From contig CBDHCM010000006.1 in NCBI GenBank assembly GCA_965261105.1, forward strand, positions 1,798,001 to 1,862,000: a stretch of DNA of 64,000 nt. The letters run 5' to 3'. The notes beneath the pieces were generated by a model, which had not been told where the DNA came from, ran no database searches, and was given only the letters and a program-made list of their open reading frames with translations. Below are positions 1-8,009 of the stretch, piece after piece. This DNA is from Aldehydirespirator sp965261105 (GTDB lineage: Bacteria; Actinomycetota; Acidimicrobiia; Acidimicrobiales; Aldehydirespiratoraceae). Positions within the stretch are counted from its first letter, which is position 1, and each line of letters begins with the position of its first letter. The position numbers were made by a program, and so were the translations under genes.

Positions 1-1
1 G

Positions 2-109
2 ATCGACGAGGAGCGGGCCCGCTCCTTCGGCTCAGACTGGGCGCTGGGCTCGCGCGACCGGCTAGATCCCTGGTACCGGCTGGCCGGCCCCCCGTGGCCA
101 AGCGGATAG
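2..109 (+). CDS. C-terminal end of an unidentified protein (partial)
   Basis: An open frame enters from the left edge and stops at TAG 107-109, giving about 35 residues (ending RLAGPPWPSG) with a protein-like composition rich in Trp, Asp and Arg. The gene begins outside the window, so no family can be named. The following 200 bases, up to the VOC gene on the other strand, hold no convincing gene. Confidence 0.4.
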   Translation: MDEERARSFGSDWALGSRDRLDPWYRLAGPPWPSG

Positions 110-308
110 GCCGCGGTTCAGGTGGACCTCGCAAGGAGCGGAGCGAGGCCGTGGCCCGAGCGGCCCGCGAGTAGCCCTAGGTCAAGCTCGCCTCAAATCT
201 GTACGGGTATTGCTCCTATATGACGGGTTTCTCTACATATTTCGGCAGAGCGTGGCGGTGCACCAGTGAGCGCAGCGAACAGGAGCGGGCAACCCTTGCG
301 CTCGCGGC

Positions 309-818
309 TTAGGAGGTGCCCTGCGTAGCTGCCATGTCGGTCGGGGCTGGGGGCTGAAGAAGCTCCACCATCGTCGGGCCGAGCACCGCGGGCGCCTCCA
401 GGTAGGCGAATAGCGATCCCCGGGGCGACACGCCCCGGAGAACCTCGCTGAACCCTGCGGCCTGCATCTGGGCCGACTTGGCGCCCAGATCGTCGACCAC
501 GAAGCGAACGTGGTGCAGGCCGGGGCCGTGGCGGCCGATGTGTTCGACGGTCGGCCAGTCCCCTTCCAGAACCTCCACCAACTCGATCTCGACCTCGCCG
601 GACTGGCAGATCCCGAGCCGCAGCCGAACTCCGCCCTCCCGGCCCCGGAATGAGACCGATCCGGGATCCAGCACGGACTCCCGGACAGCGAACTCGCCGA
701 AGAGGGGGCCGAGGACTGACACCGCCTGAGTCATGTCGGCCACCGCGAAGGAGACCTGGTCGGGTGGGCCGAGGTCGAGGCCGGTCGAGGGGTCGGGGGC
801 GGGTGCGTCACTTGACAT
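309..818 (-). CDS. VOC (glyoxalase/epimerase-like) family protein
   Basis: 169 residues from ATG 818 (MSSDAPAPD). The core has vicinal-oxygen-chelate features: an opening DQVSFAVADM segment, a middle GVRLRLGICQSGEVEIELVE strand pair, then GPGLHHVRFVVDD and a closing MVELLQP. It resembles single-module VOC proteins of the methylmalonyl-CoA epimerase or glyoxalase type; the His and Glu residues are plausible metal ligands. The substrate is unknown. It is the last gene of a minus-strand cluster (sulfotransferase, MBL protein, SDR, VOC). An upstream extension of the frame exists but is non-homologous; the chosen ATG lies in the duplicated junction sequence shared with the SDR stop. Confidence 0.8.
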   Translation of the reverse strand: MSSDAPAPDPSTGLDLGPPDQVSFAVADMTQAVSVLGPLFGEFAVRESVLDPGSVSFRGREGGVRLRLGICQSGEVEIELVEVLEGDWPTVEHIGRHGPGLHHVRFVVDDLGAKSAQMQAAGFSEVLRGVSPRGSLFAYLEAPAVLGPTMVELLQPPAPTDMAATQGTS

Positions 819-902
819 TGATCGACCCCGCCACCACCCCATCCGGCCCGACCCGCAGCAACGTGTCGGGGGCGGGTGTGTCATTTGACATTTATCGACC
901 AC
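791..902 (-). repeat. 73-bp duplicated gene junction (SDR stop / VOC start)
   Basis: Two copies of a roughly 37-bp sequence, offset by 73 bp, cover the SDR stop and the VOC start. Copy 1 has ATG 891 overlapping the SDR stop TGA 883-881; copy 2 has the VOC ATG 818 and a TGA at 810-808. Between them is a 27-codon micro-ORF (891 to 808) that begins like the VOC protein (MSNDTPAPD versus MSSDAPAPD) and ends like the SDR (SINVK). This is what a tandem duplication of the overlapping stop/start junction would leave. Confidence 0.75.
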
Positions 903-1716
903 CCCCCGTCGATGGTGATGGTGTCGCCGCTGTGGTAGGCGGAGGCCTCGCTGGCCAGGTAGACAACGACGCCGGCGATCTCCGCGGGCCGACCATAGCG
1001 CGGCACCGGCCCCCGCTCGGCCAGCTCGGAGGCGAAGCGCCCGGGCTCGCCGTCCCGTTCGATGTAGCCCGGACAGACCATGTTGGCCCGCACCCCGAAC
1101 CGGCCGTAGCCCGCGGCCACGCCCCTTACCAGCGCGCCCAGCCCGGCCTTGGCTGCGGCGTAGTGCTCCCCTCCGCTGAGACCCGGGCCGCGGCCAGGCT
1201 GCCGTTGACCACGATCGAGCCGCCCGAATCGCCGCGCTCGTGCCTGTCGACCATGTGCGACAGGGCCGCGCCGACGGTGGACCAGGCGCCGAGGAGGTTC
1301 GTCTGGAGCACCCGGTCGCGCGAGTTGTCGGTGATGTCGAGGAACGAGGCGGCATGCTCGGCGATCCCGGCGTTGGCGAACACACAGTCGACCCGTCCGA
1401 GCTCGGCGACAACGCGCCCGAATCCGGATCTGACCGCGGCCGAGTCGGCGACGTCCACGCCGTCGGCTAGGACCCGGCCCCCGGGCAGGTCTTCCAGCAG
1501 GGCCGCGGCCGCGGCGTTGCGGGCCTCGTTGCGGCCCCACAGCGCCACCGACGCGCCCGCGGCGGCCAGAGCCGCGGCCGCGGCCAGGCCGATGCCGCGG
1601 TTGCCGCCGGTGATCAGCGCGACCTTGCCGCTCAGATCGAGGGATGCGACCGCCTGGACCGCCTCTTGGGCTGTCTCGGCCGCCACCTCGGCCCAGTCTC
1701 GGGCCTCACCGCTCAC
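881..1716 (-). pseudogene. Short-chain dehydrogenase/reductase with one frameshift
   Basis: The N-terminal part (from ATG 1716) has the SDR cofactor motif TGGNRGIG near residue 37, NAG and the VVNGS strand. The C-terminal part, in another frame, has the catalytic YAAAK, the PGYIERDG region and the terminal DGGWSINVK. The two join at about 1175-1190 if one base is restored near the G-rich stretch, giving about 278 residues. Either the gene is broken by a one-base deletion or the sequence has an error there. It starts inside the end of the MBL gene (11-bp overlap), so it was translationally coupled. Confidence 0.8.
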
Positions 1717-2962
1717 CGGCCAGCCTCCGGTCCGTGTCGCCGATCTGACGCCTGAGCCACATCACTTCGCTCAGGTTCTCGCTCCGGCTGCGTTCGAGCA
1801 ACTCGCGCAGGGCGTCGGCGCGGCCGGCTAGCGCGCCGTGATGGCCGGGATCGGCGTGGAGAACTATGTCGGTGAGGTGGAGCGCCTCCACCGGGCGCCC
1901 CGCGTCGAGATGGCCGCGGGCCCGCGCCGCCAGTTGCGCGGCACCGGCCAGCTCCACGAGGTCCGCTGCCACCGACGAGGCGGGCACCGGGTACAGCTCG
2001 GTGGTGGACTCCATCAAGAACCAGCCGAGGTACTCGTGCCAGATCGACCGAGTGTTCCATGAGGCCTTGCCGTGGGCCTCGGTCAGGCGCAGGGCCTCAG
2101 GGGGCTCGGCCTCGGCCATGACCGCGGCCAGGCTCTTGCCCGCCAGCATTCCCTCGACCGTGCGGTCGTGGACGTACGCCACCGCGTCGCGGATCCGGTC
2201 CAGGGCGGCGCGGATCGCCCCGGTGCCCCGGATTGGGTCGCCGTGGCCGGTCACCAGCAGCTCGGGGTCGAGGTCGCGCACCCGCTCCAGCGACGAGATC
2301 AACTGCTGCGCCGACCGCAGCTTGTCGCCGCGCAGGGTGGCCAGGTTGGGCATGCCGCCGAACACCGGGCCGAACAGGTTGCTGGTGAACACCGCGCCAT
2401 CGTCGGGGAGCCACACCACCAGTGAGTCTGTCGTCTCGCCGCCGGGCGTGGCCAGCAGCTCGAATCGCCGTCCGCCCACTTCCACACTCCATGAGTCGCC
2501 CACCAGCATGTCGGGTTCGCGGTCGGGGCCGGCCCGGTTGCCGAGATCGACGACGTCATTGAGCACATCGCTCCAGAGCGCGTTGCGGCGGCGCAGGTAC
2601 ACGTCGTGGAGCATGCGGACGTCGGCCCGCCACGCAGTGGAGCTCTCGTGGGCGACCCAGCGGGTGTCCGGTCCCGAGAGCACCGGAACCCCGCCCATAT
2701 GGTCGCGGTGGCTTTGAGTGGTGATGATGTAGACGGGAGGGCGCCGATCGATGCGCCGGTAGCGGGGCAGGTGAGCCCGGCGGGCATCCTGCTCCGATCC
2801 GGCGTTCACCACCACCGGGCGGTCGGCGGTGGTGACCAGGTAGCTGTTGGTCACCCCGAAGGACATCTGTATGAAGTCGGTGACCGCAACCGCGTCGGTG
2901 GATCCGTCGCTGGAGGCGCCCTGCCGGGTGATGCGGGCTAGCTCGGGTTCGACCTGGCTCAT
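1706..2962 (-). CDS. Alkylsulfatase-like metallo-beta-lactamase fold protein
   Basis: 418 residues. The MBL domain (about 30-245) has FGVTNSYLV, a metal loop reading QSHRDHMGG, a later LLATPGGETTDS loop and LVTGHGDP. The C-terminal part (about 290-400) resembles the alkylsulfatase dimerisation region (ASWNTRSIWHEYLGWF). SdsA1-type alkylsulfatases cleave sulfate esters with two zinc ions bound by HxHxDH; here the first His is Gln, so metal site 1 is altered and the reaction may differ. A sulfotransferase lies directly upstream, which would fit making or removing a sulfate ester, but this is inference. Confidence 0.78.
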   Translation of the reverse strand: MSQVEPELARITRQGASSDGSTDAVAVTDFIQMSFGVTNSYLVTTADRPVVVNAGSEQDARRAHLPRYRRIDRRPPVYIITTQSHRDHMGGVPVLSGPDTRWVAHESSTAWRADVRMLHDVYLRRRNALWSDVLNDVVDLGNRAGPDREPDMLVGDSWSVEVGGRRFELLATPGGETTDSLVVWLPDDGAVFTSNLFGPVFGGMPNLATLRGDKLRSAQQLISSLERVRDLDPELLVTGHGDPIRGTGAIRAALDRIRDAVAYVHDRTVEGMLAGKSLAAVMAEAEPPEALRLTEAHGKASWNTRSIWHEYLGWFLMESTTELYPVPASSVAADLVELAGAAQLAARARGHLDAGRPVEALHLTDIVLHADPGHHGALAGRADALRELLERSRSENLSEVMWLRRQIGDTDRRLAGER

Positions 2963-2977
2963 CGGCTCATCTCCGCA

Positions 2978-3236
2978 AGTGTGTCCCGGTCGGTGTCACC
3001 GGCCTGCCTCCGTGAGTGTGTCCCGGTCGGTGTCACCGGCCTGCCTCCGTGAGTGTGTCCCGGTCGGTGTCACCGGCCTGCCTCCGTGAGTGTGTCCCGG
3101 TCGGTGTCACCGGCCTGCCTCCGTGAGTGTGTCCCGGTCGGTGTCACCGGCCTGCCTCCGTGAGTGTGTCCCGGTCGGTGTCACCGGCCTGCCTCCGTGA
3201 GTGTGTCCCGGTCGGTGTCACCGGCCCGGCTCCGGG
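2978..3236. repeat. 37-bp tandem array at a gene junction (7 copies)
   Basis: Seven head-to-tail copies with period 37; the last diverges at its end. On the minus strand each unit contains an SD-like GGAGG, seven bases, then GTGA. The sulfotransferase stop TGA (3220-3218) lies in the first GTGA, and later GTG codons fall at 3184, 3147, 3110, 3073, 3036 and 2999. One further step of 37 lands exactly on the MBL start ATG (2962). There are no unique spacers, so it is not a CRISPR array. Confidence 0.95.
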
Positions 3237-4402
3237 GGTATGTCGAAGCGGTCGACGTAGTCCGAGAACAGGGATGCGACCGCGGCCCGCTCCAGTCCGA
3301 ACTCCTCGAGGGCATAGCGGTGCTCGCCCAGCCTCGCCTGCCGGCGCTGGTTGAGCCAGCCCCGCATCCGCGACTCGACGTCGGTGGTCAACTCGTCGCC
3401 GAGCCAGCCGTACAGGCCCCTCATGGTGTCGATCTCGCCGCCCACCAGGCTGGCGTACTGGATGTGGTGGATCCGGTCGCCGATCTCGTCGAGCAGGGCC
3501 ATCGGGCGCCGGACATGCTCGACCAGGCCCGCCGGGACATTCCGGCTGAGGTACTCCAGGTCGGCCTCGGCGCAGTTGCGGCGGTGGGCGTTGGCCATGA
3601 GGCTGCACAGCGAGGCCACCGCGGTGCATGGGTCGCGGTGGGTCCACACCAGGCGGGCGTCGGGATACACGCTCAGCAGAACGGGAACCCACAACGCATG
3701 GGAGGGGCCCTTGAGCGCCCACGGCCCCGGCGCGCGGTGCTGCAGCACCTGAAGGAAGCGCTTGTGGAACCGGTAGGCCGAGCTCATGTCGCATGAGTAG
3801 ATGAACTCGGTGTAACGGGGCATGGGCGCGGAGGCCTCCCACTGCATGGCCTTGAAGTCGTGGTTCATCACATGGACGCACTCCGCGGGCGAGTCGGCCC
3901 ACTCGAACCTGATGTTGGCGCCGAGGAGTCCTTCTGCCAGTGCCCGCTGCTGGCGCTCCAGGGCGTTCAGGCACCGGGGGTCGGAGTAGAGCCGGCCTGC
4001 TTCCGGTGGCGGCACCGGATCCTCCAGCGTCCAGCGCAGCACCGTGCGGCGGGCCGGATCGGAGGCCAGGAGGTTGATGACGACGGTGGTGCCCGTGCGC
4101 GGCATGCCCATCACGAACACCGGTCCTACGACGGGCGCCGCGGCTGCGTCGGGATGCTCGGCCAAGTACCCGTCGATGCGCAGCCGGCGCACCAGGTGCT
4201 CGACGATCAGGCCCTCGAGCCGGGCCCGGCCCGCGGGCGTGATCCGCTCACAGGAGTTGATCGACTCTGACAGCACAGCCAGCCCCTCCTCGAAGGAGCG
4301 GCTCTCGAACTCGCCCGCTCCGGGGCGGCTCTGGGCCTGCTCGACGAGGCTCTCGACGCTCAGCACCGGCACTCGATCGTCAGCACCGGCAGAGACCGGC
4401 AC
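3218..4402 (-). CDS. Sulfotransferase family protein
   Basis: 394 residues from GTG 4402; a GTG at 4372 within a short repeated segment is an alternative start. The PAPS-binding 5'-phosphosulfate loop reads VMGMPRTGTT near residue 100, and a 3'-phosphate-binding stretch TWLVWTHRDP-like (seen as RLVWTHRDP) lies near 255. These match the Sulfotransfer_3 (PF13469) type, which moves sulfate from PAPS to small hydroxylated acceptors in the cytosol. The stop codon lies in the first unit of the 37-bp repeat array. It is first in the minus-strand cluster with the alkylsulfatase-like protein. Confidence 0.85.
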   Translation of the reverse strand: MPVSAGADDRVPVLSVESLVEQAQSRPGAGEFESRSFEEGLAVLSESINSCERITPAGRARLEGLIVEHLVRRLRIDGYLAEHPDAAAAPVVGPVFVMGMPRTGTTVVINLLASDPARRTVLRWTLEDPVPPPEAGRLYSDPRCLNALERQQRALAEGLLGANIRFEWADSPAECVHVMNHDFKAMQWEASAPMPRYTEFIYSCDMSSAYRFHKRFLQVLQHRAPGPWALKGPSHALWVPVLLSVYPDARLVWTHRDPCTAVASLCSLMANAHRRNCAEADLEYLSRNVPAGLVEHVRRPMALLDEIGDRIHHIQYASLVGGEIDTMRGLYGWLGDELTTDVESRMRGWLNQRRQARLGEHRYALEEFGLERAAVASLFSDYVDRFDIPPEPGR

Positions 4403-4523
4403 CTGGGCTCCCGTCGCCGGCCGCGGCTCCCGGCTCCTCCGGACATTCTATGATCATGGTTACATCGTACCGAGAGGCTCCGGCTGGCTGCAGAGCACTA
4501 CGGGTCCGCGGAAACTGGGAGCC
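4403..4523. promoter_or_regulatory. Divergent intergenic region
   Basis: This 121-bp segment separates the minus-strand sulfotransferase cluster from the plus-strand MetE-like gene and must hold both promoters. It contains a less GC-rich stretch at about 4443-4475. I cannot pick a -10 or -35 box with confidence. Confidence 0.4.
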
Positions 4524-5714
4524 ATGCGGCGCAGCGACCGACACATCCTCACCACCCACACCGGGAGCCTGCCCCGAGCAGAGCGTCTCCGGGCCATGGT
4601 CGTCGCCCGGGAGCGGGGCCGGCCCTACGACGCCGACCGCTTCGAGTCGGTGGTGCGCGATGAGGTCTTCAGGGTGGTGCGCCAGCAGAGGGACGCCGGT
4701 CTGGACGTGGTCAACGACGGCGAGCAGAGCAAGGCGAGCTTCCACCGCTACCGCTTCGACCGCCTGTCCGGTTTCGAGTTCATGGACCACCCGCCCCTCC
4801 CCCGCTACGGACGGCCCGCGATGCGCGAGGCCCGGGACTTCCCGGAGTTCTACGAGCGCTGGGGCCGGCAGTGGAGGGGAGACGCCGATGGCGACGGCGA
4901 GGAACCGGCCGGCACGCTGTGCTGCACCGGACCGGTCGGCTGGAAAGGCTTCGCCGAGACCGAGCGCGACATCGCCAACCTGCTGGCGGTCGCGGCCGCG
5001 ACCGACGGGCCGGCGGCTGGCGGCGGCGCAGGCGAAGTCTTCATGACCTCGATCTCGCCGGCCACCTACGCGCCCCCGAACCTCCACTACGACAGCCACG
5101 ACGCCTACCTCGATGCCCTGGCCGACGCCATGGCCGTCGAGTACCGGGCGATCATCGAAGCCGGGATCGTCCTGCAGATCGACGCACCCGACCTGACCAC
5201 GATGTACCGGCTGGCAGACTTGAGCCCCACCGAGTACGCCGAGATCACCGAGCGCAGCGCCGAGGCCATCAACCGGGCCACCCGGAACCTGCCCCCCGAC
5301 CGGATCCGGGTTCACGTCTGCTGGGGCGCCGACGAGGCCCCCCATCACCGCGACGTGCCGCTGCGCGACATCGTCGGGATGCTTCTGCGGCTCCGGCCCC
5401 AGGGGCTGGCCGTGCCCGGCGCCAACGGCCGCCACAGCCACGAGTGGCGGGTATGGGCCGATGTGGGGCTGCCCGACGGGAAGGTCCTCATCCCCGGGGT
5501 CATCGACTCGACTACGAACATCATCGAGCACCCCGAGGCCGTGGCCGAGCGCATCGCCCGCTACGAGCAGGCGGTGGGACGGCCCAACCTGATCGCCGGG
5601 GTCGACTGCGGATTCGGAACGGTGGCCGGTGTGTACCAGGTGGACGAGCGGGTGGCGTGGGCAAAGTTGCAGTCGCTGGCGGAGGGCGCCCGCCTGGCCT
5701 CGGCCGGATCATGA
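4524..5714 (+). CDS. Cobalamin-independent methionine synthase (MetE C-terminal)-like protein
   Basis: 396 residues from ATG 4524, preceded by GGGAG. The UROD/MetE-type barrel is indicated by an N-terminal THTGSLPR, DVVNDGEQ near 70, LQIDAPDL near 220, a zinc-site His/Cys in RVHVCWG near 265 and the second Cys in GVDCGFGT near 360. It lacks the N-terminal half of true MetE and belongs to the short family that handles methyl or other one-carbon groups of unknown origin. The stop overlaps an ATG of the next frame (ATGA), and the MmgE/PrpD gene follows, probably in one transcript. Confidence 0.85.
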   Translation: MRRSDRHILTTHTGSLPRAERLRAMVVARERGRPYDADRFESVVRDEVFRVVRQQRDAGLDVVNDGEQSKASFHRYRFDRLSGFEFMDHPPLPRYGRPAMREARDFPEFYERWGRQWRGDADGDGEEPAGTLCCTGPVGWKGFAETERDIANLLAVAAATDGPAAGGGAGEVFMTSISPATYAPPNLHYDSHDAYLDALADAMAVEYRAIIEAGIVLQIDAPDLTTMYRLADLSPTEYAEITERSAEAINRATRNLPPDRIRVHVCWGADEAPHHRDVPLRDIVGMLLRLRPQGLAVPGANGRHSHEWRVWADVGLPDGKVLIPGVIDSTTNIIEHPEAVAERIARYEQAVGRPNLIAGVDCGFGTVAGVYQVDERVAWAKLQSLAEGARLASAGS

Positions 5715-5728
5715 GACAGGAGGTGGCT

Positions 5729-7165
5729 GTGTCCAGCTACACCCAGACTCTGGCGAAGTTCGCGGCAGAGGCCCGAACCGAAGATTTGAGCCCCGAGGCG
5801 GTGGCCGCGACCAAGCGGGTCGCGCTGGACACGCTGGGCTGCGCCGTCGGGGGGCGGGGCGTGGCCTCCAGCGAGATCCTGACCAGGGTCAGGACTGCGT
5901 CGGGCGGCGCCGCGGAGGCGACCGTTCTGGTCGGCGGGGAACGGCTCCCGCTGGCCGCGGCGGCCTTCCTGAACGCTCACTACGCCAACGCCTTGGACGC
6001 CGAGGAGACCATCCGCCACTCCGGCCACCTCGCGGCGTGCGCGGTGCCGCCCGCCCTGTCGGTGGCGGAGGCTCTGGGCAGCTCCGGCGCCGAGCTGCTC
6101 GGAGCCATCGCGGTCGGGTTCGATGTGGCCGCCCGCATCGGCCTGTCGTTGCGCCACATCGACCTGCTCGACGACGGGACGGTCGAGGTCGCCCCGGTGG
6201 CCGGCCTCAGCTGGGCCGCGTTCGCCTCGACGGTGGCGGCCGGGCGGCTGCTCGGACTCGACCCCTACTGCATGGCCCAGGCGTTCGGCATCACCGTGGC
6301 CACCGCCCCGCTGCCCATCGCGGGCCAGTGGGGCAATCTCCCCGCGCCCCGGCCCATGACCAAGTACGGAATGTACGGCACCATGGCCGAGGCCGGGGTG
6401 ACCGCCGCCCGGCTGGCCGCGGAGGGCTTCGCCGGCGACCCCACCATCCTCGACGGCGACCGGGGGTTCTGGCGGATCATGGGCTCGCGCCGGTGCCAGT
6501 GGGACACCATGACCGGCCGGCTCGGCCAGCGGTGGCTGATCGAGGAGACCTCGTTCAAGATGTACCCCGCGTGCCGCTTCGCGACCCCGGCGCTCGACCT
6601 GTTCTACGACCTCCAGGCCCGGGCCGGCGTCGACGCCGACGGCATCGCCGCTGTCGACGTGCGGGTGCCCCACGCCATGATGGCCAAGCACATGGACGAT
6701 CCCGAGGTGCAGACCGTCGTGGACGGCCAGTTCAGCGTGCCCCACGTGCTGGGCCTGGCCGCCTGCATGGGTCCTGCCGGCCCGCGCTGGCACACCGCCG
6801 CAGCCCTGGCCGACGAGCGGGTCAGGGACTTCGCGGCCCGGGTCAACGTGCGGGTCTACCCCGAGGCCGCGCCGATCATGGAGGAACTCATCCGGCAGCA
6901 GGGCCACTGCGAGCTTATCCCCACGGCCATGACCCTCACCACGACCGCGGGCCAGACGTTCGAGGCTCGCACCGACCATGCCAGCGGCGATCCCTGGGAG
7001 CAGGACGCCGTGGTCGCCGACGCCGAGCTACGCGACAAGTTCAGGCTCTTCTGCGAGCCGTTCCTGGCGGATCAGCAGATCGACGAGGCCATCGCCTGCG
7101 TGGCCTCGCTGGAGGACCAGCCGTCAGTCAGCCCGCTCGTCTCGGCCCTGGTGGCCGGCAGCTGA
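5729..7165 (+). CDS. MmgE/PrpD family protein
   Basis: 478 residues. I place the start at GTG 5729 because a strong AGGAGG (5718-5723) lies five bases before it; an in-frame ATG at 5711 overlaps the previous stop and is the alternative. Family features are the early RVALDTLGCAVGG, NALDAEETI, a YGMYGTMAEAG segment, and the SFKMYPACRF motif near residue 280 typical of 2-methylcitrate dehydratase-like proteins. PrpD acts on methylcitrate, but distant members including this one may act on other hydroxy acids. It is coupled to the MetE-like gene. Confidence 0.88.
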   Translation: MSSYTQTLAKFAAEARTEDLSPEAVAATKRVALDTLGCAVGGRGVASSEILTRVRTASGGAAEATVLVGGERLPLAAAAFLNAHYANALDAEETIRHSGHLAACAVPPALSVAEALGSSGAELLGAIAVGFDVAARIGLSLRHIDLLDDGTVEVAPVAGLSWAAFASTVAAGRLLGLDPYCMAQAFGITVATAPLPIAGQWGNLPAPRPMTKYGMYGTMAEAGVTAARLAAEGFAGDPTILDGDRGFWRIMGSRRCQWDTMTGRLGQRWLIEETSFKMYPACRFATPALDLFYDLQARAGVDADGIAAVDVRVPHAMMAKHMDDPEVQTVVDGQFSVPHVLGLAACMGPAGPRWHTAAALADERVRDFAARVNVRVYPEAAPIMEELIRQQGHCELIPTAMTLTTTAGQTFEARTDHASGDPWEQDAVVADAELRDKFRLFCEPFLADQQIDEAIACVASLEDQPSVSPLVSALVAGS

Positions 7166-7200
7166 GCGCGCCCGACGCTCGGTTCTGGATCACTCCCGGC

Positions 7201-7893
7201 TCATCGGGGCGGGTCGGGCTCCAGCCCGAAGCGAGCCTTGGTGCCGGGGGTGTCGAAGGTGTCGGTTAGCGCGGCGCCGACCAGGCCCTGGTCGACCACC
7301 AGGCAGGTGCCCGTGACGCCGCTAGCCGCGTTGCTGCACAGGAACGCCAGCGGATGGGCCATCTGTTCGGGATTCAACGGCTCCAGTCCGGTCTGCGCCC
7401 GGTAGTCGGCGCCGAAGCGGAACCAGCGCTCGGCGTTGGCTCGGGCCAGCGGGGTGTCGGTCATCGACGGCTCGATGCCGTTGATCCTGATTCCCCGCCG
7501 CAGCAGTGGCATGGCCCGCAGCGCGACGTAGGCGCTCATGGCCTGCTTGGTGAACCGGTAGGTGGGCTCCACGCCGCCGTCGCGCACCCAGCCGACCGCG
7601 GACGGCCAGTCCGGTGTGGCCAGGAACTCCAGCAGCTGCGGTGTGTGCAGGTACCAGCCGGTCCCGGCCAGCGACGAGATCACCCCGACAGCCGCTCCAT
7701 CGGCCAGCAATTCCTCGGTCGCCATCCGCTCGATGATGTGGCGCTGGGCCACGAAGTTGACCTCGAGGATCCCCTCGGTGCCGTCGGCCACTCCGGCGCA
7801 GGAAAACAAGGCGTCGACAGGCTCGTCCAGCGAGTCGAGGGCCGCGTCCACGCTGTCGATCCGCCGCAGGTCGACCCGCTCAGAACGGTCCAC
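7201..7893 (-). pseudogene. SDR family protein lacking its N-terminus
   Basis: About 230 residues that match the C-terminal four fifths of coniferyl-alcohol-dehydrogenase-like SDRs: CAGVADGTEGILEVNF, VISSLAG, a YRFTKQAMSAY catalytic stretch, GIEPSMTDTPL and GTCLVVDQG. The N-terminal Rossmann segment with TGxxxGIG is absent. Reading upstream in the same frame gives RRDLVGFEV, then a TAG stop. The first 30-40 residues have been lost, so it should not bind NAD(P) normally. It lies downstream of the molybdenum hydroxylase operon on the same strand. Confidence 0.75.
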
Positions 7894-8009
7894 CTCGAAA
7901 CCGACCAGATCCCTCCGGAACTACCGCAGTAGAACAACCAAGACCGTCCCACGCCACCCGGCCCCAACCCCGCTGACCGACCCCGCCAACCGCATTTGAC
8001 ACCAGCGGC

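Noticed and set aside
650..1831. 393-codon plus-strand frame opposite the VOC/SDR/MBL genes
   Set aside because: Arg/Pro/Ala-rich shadow composition; real motifs are on the minus strand.
2978..3236. CRISPR array
   Set aside because: Units are contiguous with no unique spacers; no cas genes nearby; period is 37 bp in total.
4380..5531. Long minus-strand frame opposite the MetE-like gene
   Set aside because: It is a GC-driven antisense frame with Gly/Val/His-rich composition and no family; the plus-strand gene has clear motifs.
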